NCBI RefSeq assembly: GCF_003111645.1
Contig: NZ_CP022187.1
Coordinates: 4,092,001-4,156,000 of the forward strand
Reading direction: 5' to 3'
DNA length: 64,000 bases
DNA from: Parazoarcus communis
GTDB taxonomy: Bacteria; Pseudomonadota; Gammaproteobacteria; Burkholderiales; Rhodocyclaceae
The notes under the pieces were generated by a model, which did not search any database, was not told the origin of the DNA, and saw only the letters and a list, made by a program, of their open reading frames with translations. Positions 28,839 through 37,660 of the stretch are shown here, piece after piece. Both the position numbers and the translations under genes were made by a program. Position 1 is the stretch's first letter. Every line of letters begins with the position of its first letter.

Positions 28839-29881
28839 AATCCGGCATGGAGCCCAGCAAGGCCGGGAAGATCGCTGCTACGCTATGGCTGCGTCTTTTC
28901 CTGGTGTCGGCGGTGCTGACGCTGATTGCAGCAGGTTCGCTGCTGCCGCATCTGAAGAACTCCGCTGAACTTGTGCGGATGCGCAACGCCTTGCTGCTTC
29001 AATCAGAACCCGCGGAGTACGACTGGACTCCGGCGACAAAGCCGAAGAGCTTTGCGGTGGACGACGGCGCGCCAATGCCGCTCTATGCAGACATCGTAGC
29101 GAGAAACGAGCTTCGGGTCGAAGGCGATGACTGGGCGACTGCGCTGAAAATCGGACAGCACCTGCTTGTCGACGGGAATCGCACTGGGGGCCCGATTCAA
29201 TCGGATCTTACGCAGACCTATCGACGGATTACCGAGCTTGGCGAGGGCTACTGTGGCGACTTCGCCGATACCTTCACCGGCTTTGCATCCGCTGCAGGGG
29301 TATTCACCCGCCCATGGGCTTTCTCGTTCGACGGTTTTGGTGGGCATGGACACATCTTTAATGAGATCTGGGACGCACAGCAGGCGCGCTGGATCATGAT
29401 CGATGTGTTCAACAACTTCTATCCGGCAGACGCCACCGGACGCCCATTGTCAGCGATGGCATTTCGCAATGCCCTGCTGACAGGTGTGACGGTCCCGCAG
29501 CTGGTGCCGGTTGATGCTCTGGCCAAGCCTGGCTTTAAATACGCTGAAAAAGCGATCGCGTACTACCGTAGCGGGCTTCCCGAGTGGTACATGTGGTGGG
29601 GCAGCAACGTGTTCGAGAACGATCAGGCGTTCCTTGTGCGCACGCTTGGCGGCACTCATCGCGCCCTTGAACAGTTGGGCGGTATCGTCGGGGGCACTTA
29701 TCCGGGTATTCGAATCCTCGAAACGTCGCAGAACCAGCCCCAGCGTGATTCAATGCACTGGCTTCGTTTGCGTCTGATCGTTGCAACCGCTGCCGGGGTG
29801 TTTTCCTTGATTTTTTTTGTGGCTTGGCTGGCAACGCGCCGCGGAAGTAAGGAGGCTGCACTACAAGGCCGGCCAACATGA
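28835..29881 (+). CDS. Membrane-anchored transglutaminase-like protein
   Basis: 348 residues. A membrane helix at about 15-36, a transglutaminase-like core with a visible Cys-His-Asp triad (GEGYCGDFAD; GGHGHIFNEIW; IDVFNNF) in residues about 130-190, and a second hydrophobic helix at about 312-335 before a basic tail. The core therefore lies in the periplasm between two helices. Relatives act as cysteine proteases, peptide N-glycanase-like enzymes or acyl-transfer enzymes. In this locus it may process a protein or amide-linked polymer part; function unknown. GTG 28835 overlaps the previous stop; ATG 28847 is possible. Confidence 0.7.
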   Translation: MKSGMEPSKAGKIAATLWLRLFLVSAVLTLIAAGSLLPHLKNSAELVRMRNALLLQSEPAEYDWTPATKPKSFAVDDGAPMPLYADIVARNELRVEGDDWATALKIGQHLLVDGNRTGGPIQSDLTQTYRRITELGEGYCGDFADTFTGFASAAGVFTRPWAFSFDGFGGHGHIFNEIWDAQQARWIMIDVFNNFYPADATGRPLSAMAFRNALLTGVTVPQLVPVDALAKPGFKYAEKAIAYYRSGLPEWYMWWGSNVFENDQAFLVRTLGGTHRALEQLGGIVGGTYPGIRILETSQNQPQRDSMHWLRLRLIVATAAGVFSLIFFVAWLATRRGSKEAALQGRPT

Positions 29882-31137
29882 CGGCAGCGCAAGCACTGCC
29901 GCAGGCTTCTGAAGCGCATTCAGAACACCTGCCGTGCATTGCCATTTTTTCGACGCTGTTTCCAAGCAGTATTCAGCCAAACGCCGGGCTATTCATCCGT
30001 GAGCGCATGTTTCGCATGGGGCGTCACGCCCCCTTGATCGTAGTGGCACCCCAGCCCTGGTTTCCACTGCAATCGCTGATTCGCCACTTCAAGCCGGGCT
30101 ATCGGCCGATGCCTCCCCGGCAGGAGGTTCAGGAAGGCGTGACGGTTCTGTTCCCAAGGTTCCTTGCCGTACCGGGGCTTTTTCGTCGGCTTGACGGCCT
30201 GTCAATGGCGCTATGCACCTTTACGTTGATGCGTCGTCTTCGCAAGGAGCGGCAGGTCGGCATCATCGACGCGCATTTTGCATATCCCTGTGGGGATGCT
30301 GCGACGAGGCTTGGGCGCTGGTTGAAGCTTCCGGTCACCATCACATTGCGTGGGACAGAGTCGCGCCATCTGGCTGACCCCGCGCTAAAACCTCGCGTGT
30401 TGCAGGCGGTGACCGCAGCAACCCGCGTCTTCAGTGTCTCGGACTCTTTAAGGCAGCTGATGATTCGGCAGGGCGTGTCGCCCGAGCACATATCGGTCGT
30501 GGGAAATGGTGTGGATCTGGCTAAATTCCGCCCAATTTCAAAGCTTGATGCTCGTCTTCAAATGGCTGTGCCCGACGACGCTCCAATCCTGATTTCGGTA
30601 GGTGGGTTGGTCGAACGCAAAGGTTTTCACCGCGTCATTGAGCTTTTGCCTGCGCTACTGAAACATTTTCCCCGACTTCACTACCTCGTCGTAGGCGGCC
30701 CGAGCCCTGAGGGAGATATGAGTGTTGCCTTGCGGGAGCAGGTCCGCGGGCTCGGCCTTGAGGCGCACGTCACCTTTACTGGTTCGTTGCCTCCCGACCG
30801 TCTCCACGTTCCGCTCAGTGCGGCAGATGTATTTGTGCTGCCAACCCGCAACGAGGGGTGGGCAAACGTGTTTCTTGAAGCCATGGCCTGTGGTCTGCCG
30901 GTGGTTACAACTGATGTGGGTGGCAATCCAGAAGTCATCAACTCGCCAGCACTGGGGCAAATTGTCCCGTTCGGGAACGCTTCCGCACTAGAGGCGGCAA
31001 TCACAGCGGCACTTGAGAACGATTGGGACCGCGAGCGTATTGTTCAGTACGCGCATGACAATACGTGGGACAAGCGCATTGACCTGCTTGTCCGTCATTT
31101 TCATCAGGTGCTTGCGGACTACCGCGCACCCAACTGA
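29878..31137 (+). CDS. Glycosyltransferase family 4
   Basis: 419-residue GT-B protein: FSTLFPSSIQPNAGLFIRER at the N-terminus (acceptor half), TLRGTESRH, VGNGVDLAKFRP, LISVGGLVERKGFHRVIELL, and the EX7E donor block LPTRNEGWANVFLEAMACG. Overlaps the transglutaminase-like gene by 4 bases. Presumed to extend the repeat unit. Confidence 0.9.
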   Translation: MTAAQALPQASEAHSEHLPCIAIFSTLFPSSIQPNAGLFIRERMFRMGRHAPLIVVAPQPWFPLQSLIRHFKPGYRPMPPRQEVQEGVTVLFPRFLAVPGLFRRLDGLSMALCTFTLMRRLRKERQVGIIDAHFAYPCGDAATRLGRWLKLPVTITLRGTESRHLADPALKPRVLQAVTAATRVFSVSDSLRQLMIRQGVSPEHISVVGNGVDLAKFRPISKLDARLQMAVPDDAPILISVGGLVERKGFHRVIELLPALLKHFPRLHYLVVGGPSPEGDMSVALREQVRGLGLEAHVTFTGSLPPDRLHVPLSAADVFVLPTRNEGWANVFLEAMACGLPVVTTDVGGNPEVINSPALGQIVPFGNASALEAAITAALENDWDRERIVQYAHDNTWDKRIDLLVRHFHQVLADYRAPN

Positions 31138-31147
31138 AGAACAAACG

Positions 31148-32527
31148 ATGTCAATTTACACACGGGTTGCTTCCAGGCTTCTGTTTCCGATTCACGAGAA
31201 GCTTAAAGGCCACGGCACGGTGGCGCTTCACCGGCAGCTCGAGCTCAGCCAGTGGTGGGAGCCAGAGGCGCTTCGTCGCCACCGTGTCGAGCGGCTGCGC
31301 GCTTTTCTTGTACTCATTGGTACAACGGTCCCTTATTACCGGCAATTGTTTGCTGAGCAGAAGTTCGACCCCGCATCCGTGGATTCGCTCGAGGCCTTGT
31401 CTGCACTGCCCCTGCTGACCAAGTCCGATATTCGCGGCAACACGGAAGCGATGAAGGCTGAAGGACATGGCCCACTCAGTCGCTACAACACGGGAGGCTC
31501 GTCCGGCGAGCCGCTGATTTTCTATATGGGCAAGTCTCGAAAGAGTCACGATGTCGCCGCAAAATGGCGCGCCACACGCTGGTGGGGGGTCGATATCGGT
31601 GATCCGGAGCTTGTCGTTTGGGGCAGCCCGATCGAACTCGGCGCGCAGGACCGCATCCGCCAACTGCGTGACGGGCTCATGCGCAGTCAGCTGCTGCCCG
31701 CATTCGAAATGTCTCCGGCCAATCTCGATCGCTTCGTCGAAACCATCCGTAGCGCACGCCCGGCCATGCTGTTCGGCTACCCGTCGAGCCTGTCGCTCAT
31801 TGCCGGGCACGCCCGAAGCAAAGGCGTGGCCATGGACAAGCTCGGCATCCGGGTGGCGTTCGTAACATCCGAAAAGCTCTACGACGAGCAGCGCCAGACC
31901 ATAAGCGAGGTCTTCGGCTGTCCGGTCGCAAACGGCTATGGCGCGCGCGACGCAGGCTTCATCGCCCACGAGTGCCCGGCCGGCAGCCTGCACATCAGTG
32001 CCGAAGACATCATTGTCGAAACCGTGCTTCCGGATGGCTCGTCCACCACCGCTGGCGAAGCTGGCGAGATCGTGATCACCCACCTCGCGACGCCGGATTT
32101 TCCGTTCGTACGCTATCGCACTGGCGACATCGGCGTGTTGTCCGATGCGCCGTGCGCCTGCGGCCGCGGTTTGCCGGTGCTCAAGGAAGTACAGGGGCGG
32201 ACGACGGACTTTGTTGTTGCCAAGGATGGCACGATCATGCACGGTTTGGCGCTGATCTACACGGTGCGCGACCTTCCCGGCGTGGAGCGCTTCAAGATCG
32301 TGCAGGAGTCACTGGACCGGACGGATGTCTTTCTTGTAACCAACTCGGGCTTCAACGCAAATTCGGTGTCACGTATCGTTCACGACTTCAAGGCACGGCT
32401 GGGCGAGGGGGTGGAAGTGGCGGTACACTGCGTCGACGAGATTCCCGCCGAGGCCTCGGGCAAGTTCCGCTACGTCGTCAGCAAGGTAGGGCTCCAGAAC
32501 CGGCAGGAGGCGGTCGCCCATGCGTGA
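31148..32527 (+). CDS. CapK/PaaK-like AMP-forming ligase
   Basis: 459-residue member of the phenylacetate-CoA ligase/CapK branch of adenylate-forming enzymes. Visible motifs: TTVPYYRQLF and LPLLTKSDIR (N-terminal), the P-loop YNTGGSSGEPLIFY, NGYGARDAGFIAHEC, VRYRTGDIGVLSD and a C-terminal domain with ASGKFRYVVSK. CapK-like members in capsule loci are thought to activate a carboxylic acid for transfer to the polymer or an acceptor. ATG 31148 opens the conserved N-terminus (MSIYTRVASRLLFPIHEKL). It overlaps the ligase/polymerase gene by 8 bases. Confidence 0.85.
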   Translation: MSIYTRVASRLLFPIHEKLKGHGTVALHRQLELSQWWEPEALRRHRVERLRAFLVLIGTTVPYYRQLFAEQKFDPASVDSLEALSALPLLTKSDIRGNTEAMKAEGHGPLSRYNTGGSSGEPLIFYMGKSRKSHDVAAKWRATRWWGVDIGDPELVVWGSPIELGAQDRIRQLRDGLMRSQLLPAFEMSPANLDRFVETIRSARPAMLFGYPSSLSLIAGHARSKGVAMDKLGIRVAFVTSEKLYDEQRQTISEVFGCPVANGYGARDAGFIAHECPAGSLHISAEDIIVETVLPDGSSTTAGEAGEIVITHLATPDFPFVRYRTGDIGVLSDAPCACGRGLPVLKEVQGRTTDFVVAKDGTIMHGLALIYTVRDLPGVERFKIVQESLDRTDVFLVTNSGFNANSVSRIVHDFKARLGEGVEVAVHCVDEIPAEASGKFRYVVSKVGLQNRQEAVAHA

Positions 32528-33860
32528 TCTGCTTATTACCGCAATCGTGCTGGGGACGCTGCCGTTTGTTTTTCGCCATGCCTGGATCGGGGTGCTGTTA
32601 TGGACCTGGCTCAGCATCATGAACCCCCATCGCCTCACTTGGGGCTTCGCCTACGACGCTCCGTTCGCCGCAATGGCGGCAGGCGCGACCCTGATCGCGC
32701 TCTTCTCCACCAAGGACAAGGTAAGCTTGCCGCGCAGCGCAACCTCGAACACCTTGATACTGTTCATCGTATGGATGTGCATCACCACCGCATTTGCAAT
32801 GTTCCCCAGCGATTCGCTCGGGCAACTCAACAAGATCATCAAGATCCAGCTGATGACACTGGTTGCGCTGGCGGTGCTGCACCACAAGCTCAGTATCCAG
32901 TTGTTCGTCTGGATCAACGCGCTCTCGCTCGGTTTTTACGGGGTCAAGGGCGGTATTTACACGATCCAGACCGCTGGCGCCGGGCGGGTGTGGGGCCCCG
33001 GCGGGTTCATCGGCGGCAACAACGAGATCGGGCTAGCAATTCTGGTAGCCATCCCGCTCATGTACTACCTTTACTTGGTGACCGAGCAAAAATGGATACG
33101 GCGAGGCTTGATCGGCGCGATGCTGCTGTCTGCAGTGGCTGTGCTGGGTACTCAATCGCGCGGGGCCTTTCTGGCGATTGGGGTCATGTCCGTGGTGCTA
33201 TGGTGGCGAGCGCCGCGAAAGGCTCTGGTGGGTGCCGGCTTGGTTGCGGCGGGCGTTGCAGTGCTGGCAATCATGCCTTGGTCATTTTCGGACAAAGTCA
33301 ACTCGATCACGTCTTATGAAGAGGATTCGTCCGCCATGGGGCGGATCAACGCTTGGGAAACCGCGATCAACATCGCCAACGATCGCCCCTTTGGCGCGGG
33401 CTTCGAGATGTACAACGGACTGGTCTGGGGGCTCTATGCGCCAAATCCGACTGTCGATAGAGCATCGGACCCGTCCATTGTCCGCGCTGCTCACAGCATT
33501 TATTTCCAGGTGTTGGGGGAGCATGGCTGGATCGGGCTTGGGCTGTTCCTGATGATCGGGTGGCTGGTATGGCGGGATGCAGCGCGTTTACGAAAGCGAA
33601 CGCGGGATAAGCCCGAATTCCAGTGGGTGTTTCACCTCGCCAGCATGACGCAGGTGGCGCTGATTGGCTTCGCCGTGGGGGGCGCCTTCCTGAGCCTTGC
33701 CTATTTCGATCTTCCATACAATCTGCTGGTGATCATCGTGGTTCTGCAACGCTGGCTTAACCTGCAGGTATCCGAAAACGCGAACAACCCGGCGCCTGCC
33801 GCTCGTGGCGCAGTGGGCAGTCCGCACCCTGTCACCGGATTCGTGGGGGATAGACAATAG
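32520..33860 (+). CDS. Putative O-glycosylation ligase/Wzy-like polymerase, exosortase A associated
   Basis: Polytopic inner-membrane protein of 446 residues with roughly ten hydrophobic segments and a large periplasmic loop at about 275-330. Blocks SIMNPHRLTWGFAYDAPFA, GVKGGIYTI and GFIGGNNEIGLA are characteristic of the PEP-CTERM O-ligase family (TIGR03097-like); the RAAHSIYFQVLGEHGWIGL stretch is the WaaL/Wzy signature. It should polymerise or ligate undecaprenyl-linked repeat units in the periplasm. Confidence 0.92.
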   Translation: MRDLLITAIVLGTLPFVFRHAWIGVLLWTWLSIMNPHRLTWGFAYDAPFAAMAAGATLIALFSTKDKVSLPRSATSNTLILFIVWMCITTAFAMFPSDSLGQLNKIIKIQLMTLVALAVLHHKLSIQLFVWINALSLGFYGVKGGIYTIQTAGAGRVWGPGGFIGGNNEIGLAILVAIPLMYYLYLVTEQKWIRRGLIGAMLLSAVAVLGTQSRGAFLAIGVMSVVLWWRAPRKALVGAGLVAAGVAVLAIMPWSFSDKVNSITSYEEDSSAMGRINAWETAINIANDRPFGAGFEMYNGLVWGLYAPNPTVDRASDPSIVRAAHSIYFQVLGEHGWIGLGLFLMIGWLVWRDAARLRKRTRDKPEFQWVFHLASMTQVALIGFAVGGAFLSLAYFDLPYNLLVIIVVLQRWLNLQVSENANNPAPAARGAVGSPHPVTGFVGDRQ

Positions 33861-34825
33861 TGTTCCTCATCCGATCCCTGAACGCGGTTTTCTCTCCGGG
33901 GGGGCGCCATGGGCGGCTTTCCACCCTGATCTTCCATCGCGTGCTGGCGCAGCCAGACCCCTTGTTTCCGGAGGAGCCGGACGCGCGGCGGTTCGACGAG
34001 CTGATGTCGTGGGTTGGTGCGTCTTTCAATGTGGTCCCGCTCGACCAGGCGCTTACTCAGCTGCGTGCTGGGACGCTGCCGCCCCGGGCACTGGCGATCA
34101 CCTTCGATGATGGTTATGCAGACAACTGCGAGATCGCAATGCCGATCCTGCGCCGGCATGGCATGAACGCCACCTTCTTCGTCGCAACGGAGTTTCTCGA
34201 TGGCGGCCGCATGTGGAACGACACCATCATCGAGGCGATCCGTCGCACCGCCGCGCAGGCGCTGAATCTGTCGGACCTCGGGCTGGGAACGCACGATCTG
34301 TCGTCCGTGACCAAACGCCGGCAGGCGATCGACAGGCTACTGCCGGCGATAAAGTACCTTGCACTCGACCAGCGTTGCGCCATGGTGGACGTCCTGGAGC
34401 AACGCTGCGCGGTAGCGCTGCCGAACGATCTGATGATGACCAGCGGGCAAGTCTGCGAACTGCGCGACGGCGGCATGTCCATAGGCGGTCACACCTGCAG
34501 TCACCCCATACTCGCGCGGCTGGATGAGCGCGCAGCGCGGGACGAGATCGTCGAGAACAAGTCAAGGTTGGAACGAATGCTTGGGCAAGCAATCGAGCTG
34601 TTTGCCTACCCCAATGGCAAGCCGGGCGCCGACTACCTCGCCCGCGATGTTGGTCTGGTTCGAGAGGCGGGCTACCGCTTTGCCGTGTCCACCTCCGCAG
34701 GCGTGGCAAGGCAGGACTGCGATCCATTCCAGATCCCACGGTTTACCCCATGGGACAGGACGCAGTTTCGCTTCGGCATCCGGATGGCACGCAACATGTT
34801 CAGCGCAAGCTCGGTGGCGGCGTGA
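33860..34825 (+). CDS. Polysaccharide deacetylase family protein (second)
   Basis: NodB-type deacetylase of 321 residues: LIFHRVL (N-terminal strand), ITFDDGYADN (motif 1, Asp pair), GGHTCSHPILARL (motif 2 histidines) and FAYPNGKPGADY. It differs from the XrtA deacetylase at 16182 and resembles the PgaB/IcaB-like short group. GTG start touching the previous stop codon. Role: removal of acetyl groups from the nascent or exported polymer. Confidence 0.88.
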   Translation: MFLIRSLNAVFSPGGRHGRLSTLIFHRVLAQPDPLFPEEPDARRFDELMSWVGASFNVVPLDQALTQLRAGTLPPRALAITFDDGYADNCEIAMPILRRHGMNATFFVATEFLDGGRMWNDTIIEAIRRTAAQALNLSDLGLGTHDLSSVTKRRQAIDRLLPAIKYLALDQRCAMVDVLEQRCAVALPNDLMMTSGQVCELRDGGMSIGGHTCSHPILARLDERAARDEIVENKSRLERMLGQAIELFAYPNGKPGADYLARDVGLVREAGYRFAVSTSAGVARQDCDPFQIPRFTPWDRTQFRFGIRMARNMFSASSVAA

Positions 34826-36315
34826 GGCGCGGCGCGGCGCTCCTGTCTGCCGCCCTATTCCTGGGCCTTGCGTCTACGTCCCATGGCGCGGGCGGGGCAG
34901 TGCCCCTGGACGACTCGCCGCAGGGCATGACTTGTCATTTCTATTCGAAGGCGGCTCGGCTGAGCTGGCAGCAGAAAGGCGGTGACTGGCGCGATGCCGC
35001 TGGCTCGGCGTACGGCGATCTTTCTTACGTCCGCGATTCGGTTGCCAAAGGCGACGCGCTGCAGACGTTTCGACTCGATGTAAGCCCTCTGGCGAGAGAC
35101 TGGATTGCGGGAAAGGCGCCGGTGGGCAGCATATTCTTGCGCAACACCGGTGGGGGGCGTGCCGGCATCGTGAACTTCGCGAGTCGCGAACATCCTGATG
35201 TCGCCCAGCGCCCCAAACTGACGGTGAGCTGGGATGACGGCGTGAGAGCGGAAGAGAACGCGGTTGCAGACACCCATTTTTCCTGTCCGAACCATCGCAG
35301 TTACGGTGGAGAGAAGGTGTTCAAGGTTGGCGGAGGACACAACGCGGTGCTTGTGTTCCCGTTCAAGGCTCGCGCGGGCCGAACGCTGGTATCTGCGCAC
35401 CTTCAACTGTCCAGTGACAAGCAGTACGGCCCCCAGTCGTCGATCGGAGTGTTTGCCCCCGCGCCTGGTGGCAGCGCGCAGCCGTCGACTTCCGGCGGTC
35501 TGGCCGACGGCTTTCCGAATGATGTCGGAATCGCAAGCCATCCCGACGTGATCTTCGCCGACCGCTTCGAAGAGCGGGGATGGCAAGCCTTCTGGTCCGG
35601 CATCGATGCGCGCTCCGCCGCAGAGATGATCAGCGAGGACCGGGGCAATGGCTTCGAACCGCTAACCGGGCGTGCGTTGCGCGTGACCCTGGCCAAAGGG
35701 GTCAATACCGCCCTGAATGCCCATCTGCGCTTCGCCGCCCTCCGTGACGGTGAACCGGAGGAGGCCTACTTCCGCTACTACCTTCGCCTTGGAGAAAACT
35801 GGAATCCGACGATCGACGGTGGAAAGATGCCGGGCTTCTCGGGCACCTACGGCAGGGCGGGATGGGGAATGCGCAAATCTGACGGCGTGAATGGTTGGTC
35901 CACGCGCGGCGCGTTCTTTCAACAAACCTCGAGTTCGGGTGTCGCAGCGGCGTTGCGCGGCGTGGGCTCCTACGTCTACCACGCCGATATGGAAGGGCTC
36001 TCAGGCGATACCTGGGGCTGGAGCCTCGGCCCCTCGGGGCTGCTGCAGAAGAACCGCTGGTATAGCGTCGAGCAGCGCGTTCGAATGAACTCCCTGGGCA
36101 AGGCGGACGGGGTGCTGCAAGCCTGGATCGACGGTCAGCTCGTGTTCGAACGAAAGAACCTCCGCTTCCGTGAAGTTCCGGACCTTAAAATCGAATCGGT
36201 GTGGATGAACGTCTATCACGGTGGCGTGAGACCCGCCCCGCACGACATGAGCCTCTACATCGATAACCTGGTCGTGGCGCGGAAGTACATCGGGCCGATG
36301 AAGGTGGCCGAATAG
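34822..36315 (+). CDS. Secreted polysaccharide lyase-like protein (PL14-like with DNRLRE-type N-terminal domain)
   Basis: 497 residues from the GTG at 34822, which overlaps the deacetylase stop (GTGA); a signal peptide (AALFLGLASTSHG-A) follows at once. Residues about 40-220 look like one or two DNRLRE/CBM96-type beta-sandwiches (DVSPLARDWIAGKAPVG; RPKLTVSWDD; SYGGEKVFKVGGG). Residues about 250-495 resemble the PL14 jelly-roll: YFRYYLRLGENWNPTIDGGK (split here by family block), GKMPGFSGTYG, and LYIDNLVVARKYIG at the end. This suggests cleavage or binding of a uronic polymer, matching the AlgD-like enzyme upstream. Catalytic residues are not established. Confidence 0.72.
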   Translation: MRRGAALLSAALFLGLASTSHGAGGAVPLDDSPQGMTCHFYSKAARLSWQQKGGDWRDAAGSAYGDLSYVRDSVAKGDALQTFRLDVSPLARDWIAGKAPVGSIFLRNTGGGRAGIVNFASREHPDVAQRPKLTVSWDDGVRAEENAVADTHFSCPNHRSYGGEKVFKVGGGHNAVLVFPFKARAGRTLVSAHLQLSSDKQYGPQSSIGVFAPAPGGSAQPSTSGGLADGFPNDVGIASHPDVIFADRFEERGWQAFWSGIDARSAAEMISEDRGNGFEPLTGRALRVTLAKGVNTALNAHLRFAALRDGEPEEAYFRYYLRLGENWNPTIDGGKMPGFSGTYGRAGWGMRKSDGVNGWSTRGAFFQQTSSSGVAAALRGVGSYVYHADMEGLSGDTWGWSLGPSGLLQKNRWYSVEQRVRMNSLGKADGVLQAWIDGQLVFERKNLRFREVPDLKIESVWMNVYHGGVRPAPHDMSLYIDNLVVARKYIGPMKVAE

Positions 36316-36331
36316 CCAGAAAGGAGGCGGG

Positions 36332-37573
36332 ATGCGGCGTTTGAAGGGTTGTGCAGCGCTGCGTGCTCTGCTCTTCGTCGGAGCTCTGTTCATGTTCTGC
36401 GTACCATCGCAAAACGTGACCGCAATGGATCTGGCGCCCGATTCTTCGGTGCTGCGACGGATCGAGGCGCTGGAGGAAAACCACGGTCTGCGCCTGGGTT
36501 CGGCCCGTGTGCTGGGCGACTTCAATGCTGTGGCCCGGCGCTTCGATCTTCATCGCACCGGTCCAAGGAGCCGAAACTACTCCTTGAAGATGGTGTGGGC
36601 ACCGGAGCGGCAGCGCGCGTTGTTCGCCGGTGCAAATCATGGCAAACCGCACAGACTTAACGACGTGTGGGAGTTTGATCTGGCGGCGCTGGCCTGGGTG
36701 ATGCTCTACCCGCCCGACAACCCGCGCAGTTACGACGGCCTTGGCGAGGATGCGAGTGACGTCGTCTTCGAGGATGGACTCCTCATCACCCGGCGCGGTG
36801 GCCCGGCCGTGATCGGCCACACCTGGTGGGGCATCACCTACGATCCGGTGAATCGACAGATGCTCTTCATGAACATCTGGCTCACTAAACAAGAGGAAGC
36901 CATTCGGCAGTTAGGTGGTGACCCTGCTGCTCGCTATACCGGTCCGCCCCTGTGGTCCTTCAAACCTGAGACGGGACAGTGGGCTCCGCTCAAATCCGTG
37001 CCACCCGGTCCCCGTGCGCCCTTTGGCGCAATGCTCGAATACGTACCGGAACTCGAAGGAGCCATTTGGCATATGAACAACTGGCAGATGCGCGCGACTT
37101 GGCACTACGAGCCAGTGAAACGGGCTTGGACGCTCCTTCCCCTCAACACGGAAGAAAAAGACTTCAAACAGCAGGCACCATCGCGTGAACTGGTTGGCTA
37201 CTACGATATGAGGCGGGGTATCGTCGTAGCTCAACAGGGCAAGAGCACTTTTCATCTGGATGTCGTTCGTCGCCGCTGGGAAAAGGTTTTGAATGCCCCA
37301 GAAAACTCAGATGCGGTGCCATTCGGTCACGATGCAAAGACATCCTTTTACTATGACGCTGCAAGTGGTGATGGGCTGTTGCTCGACCATGAAAAGAAGG
37401 AACTCTGGGCCTACACTCCTGACACGTCGAGTTGGAGAGTTCTGAATCCGTCCGGCGACCCGATGCCTAAAGGGGATCGGCTGCTTGCTTATGCCGATCC
37501 AGCGCTAAACGCGTTCGTTGTTATCGATGATCGGATGGTCTGGGTGTATCGACATCGCGGAGTACGAGACTAA
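36332..37573 (+). CDS. Secreted Kelch-repeat (beta-propeller) protein
   Basis: 413 residues with a signal peptide (LRALLFVGALFMFCVPSQNVTA). Kelch-like blades are visible as N-D-V-W-E-F-D and LWSFKPETGQWAPL, LWAYTPDTSSWRVL, each with the W-spacing typical of Kelch motifs. An AAAGG-type ribosome site (AAGGAGG) precedes the ATG. Last gene of the plus-strand run and probably extracytoplasmic; may bind the polymer. No catalytic motif is recognised. The 3' part is A+T-richer than the 5' part (see findings). Confidence 0.72.
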   Translation: MRRLKGCAALRALLFVGALFMFCVPSQNVTAMDLAPDSSVLRRIEALEENHGLRLGSARVLGDFNAVARRFDLHRTGPRSRNYSLKMVWAPERQRALFAGANHGKPHRLNDVWEFDLAALAWVMLYPPDNPRSYDGLGEDASDVVFEDGLLITRRGGPAVIGHTWWGITYDPVNRQMLFMNIWLTKQEEAIRQLGGDPAARYTGPPLWSFKPETGQWAPLKSVPPGPRAPFGAMLEYVPELEGAIWHMNNWQMRATWHYEPVKRAWTLLPLNTEEKDFKQQAPSRELVGYYDMRRGIVVAQQGKSTFHLDVVRRRWEKVLNAPENSDAVPFGHDAKTSFYYDAASGDGLLLDHEKKELWAYTPDTSSWRVLNPSGDPMPKGDRLLAYADPALNAFVVIDDRMVWVYRHRGVRD

Positions 37574-37660
37574 ACCGGGGGAGTGCCTGGAGAGTTGTCG
37601 TCTCAGCTTCCAGGTCGCTGCAAAAGGATTTGTCGCCTCATGCGCGCGCCCGCATTGGCC

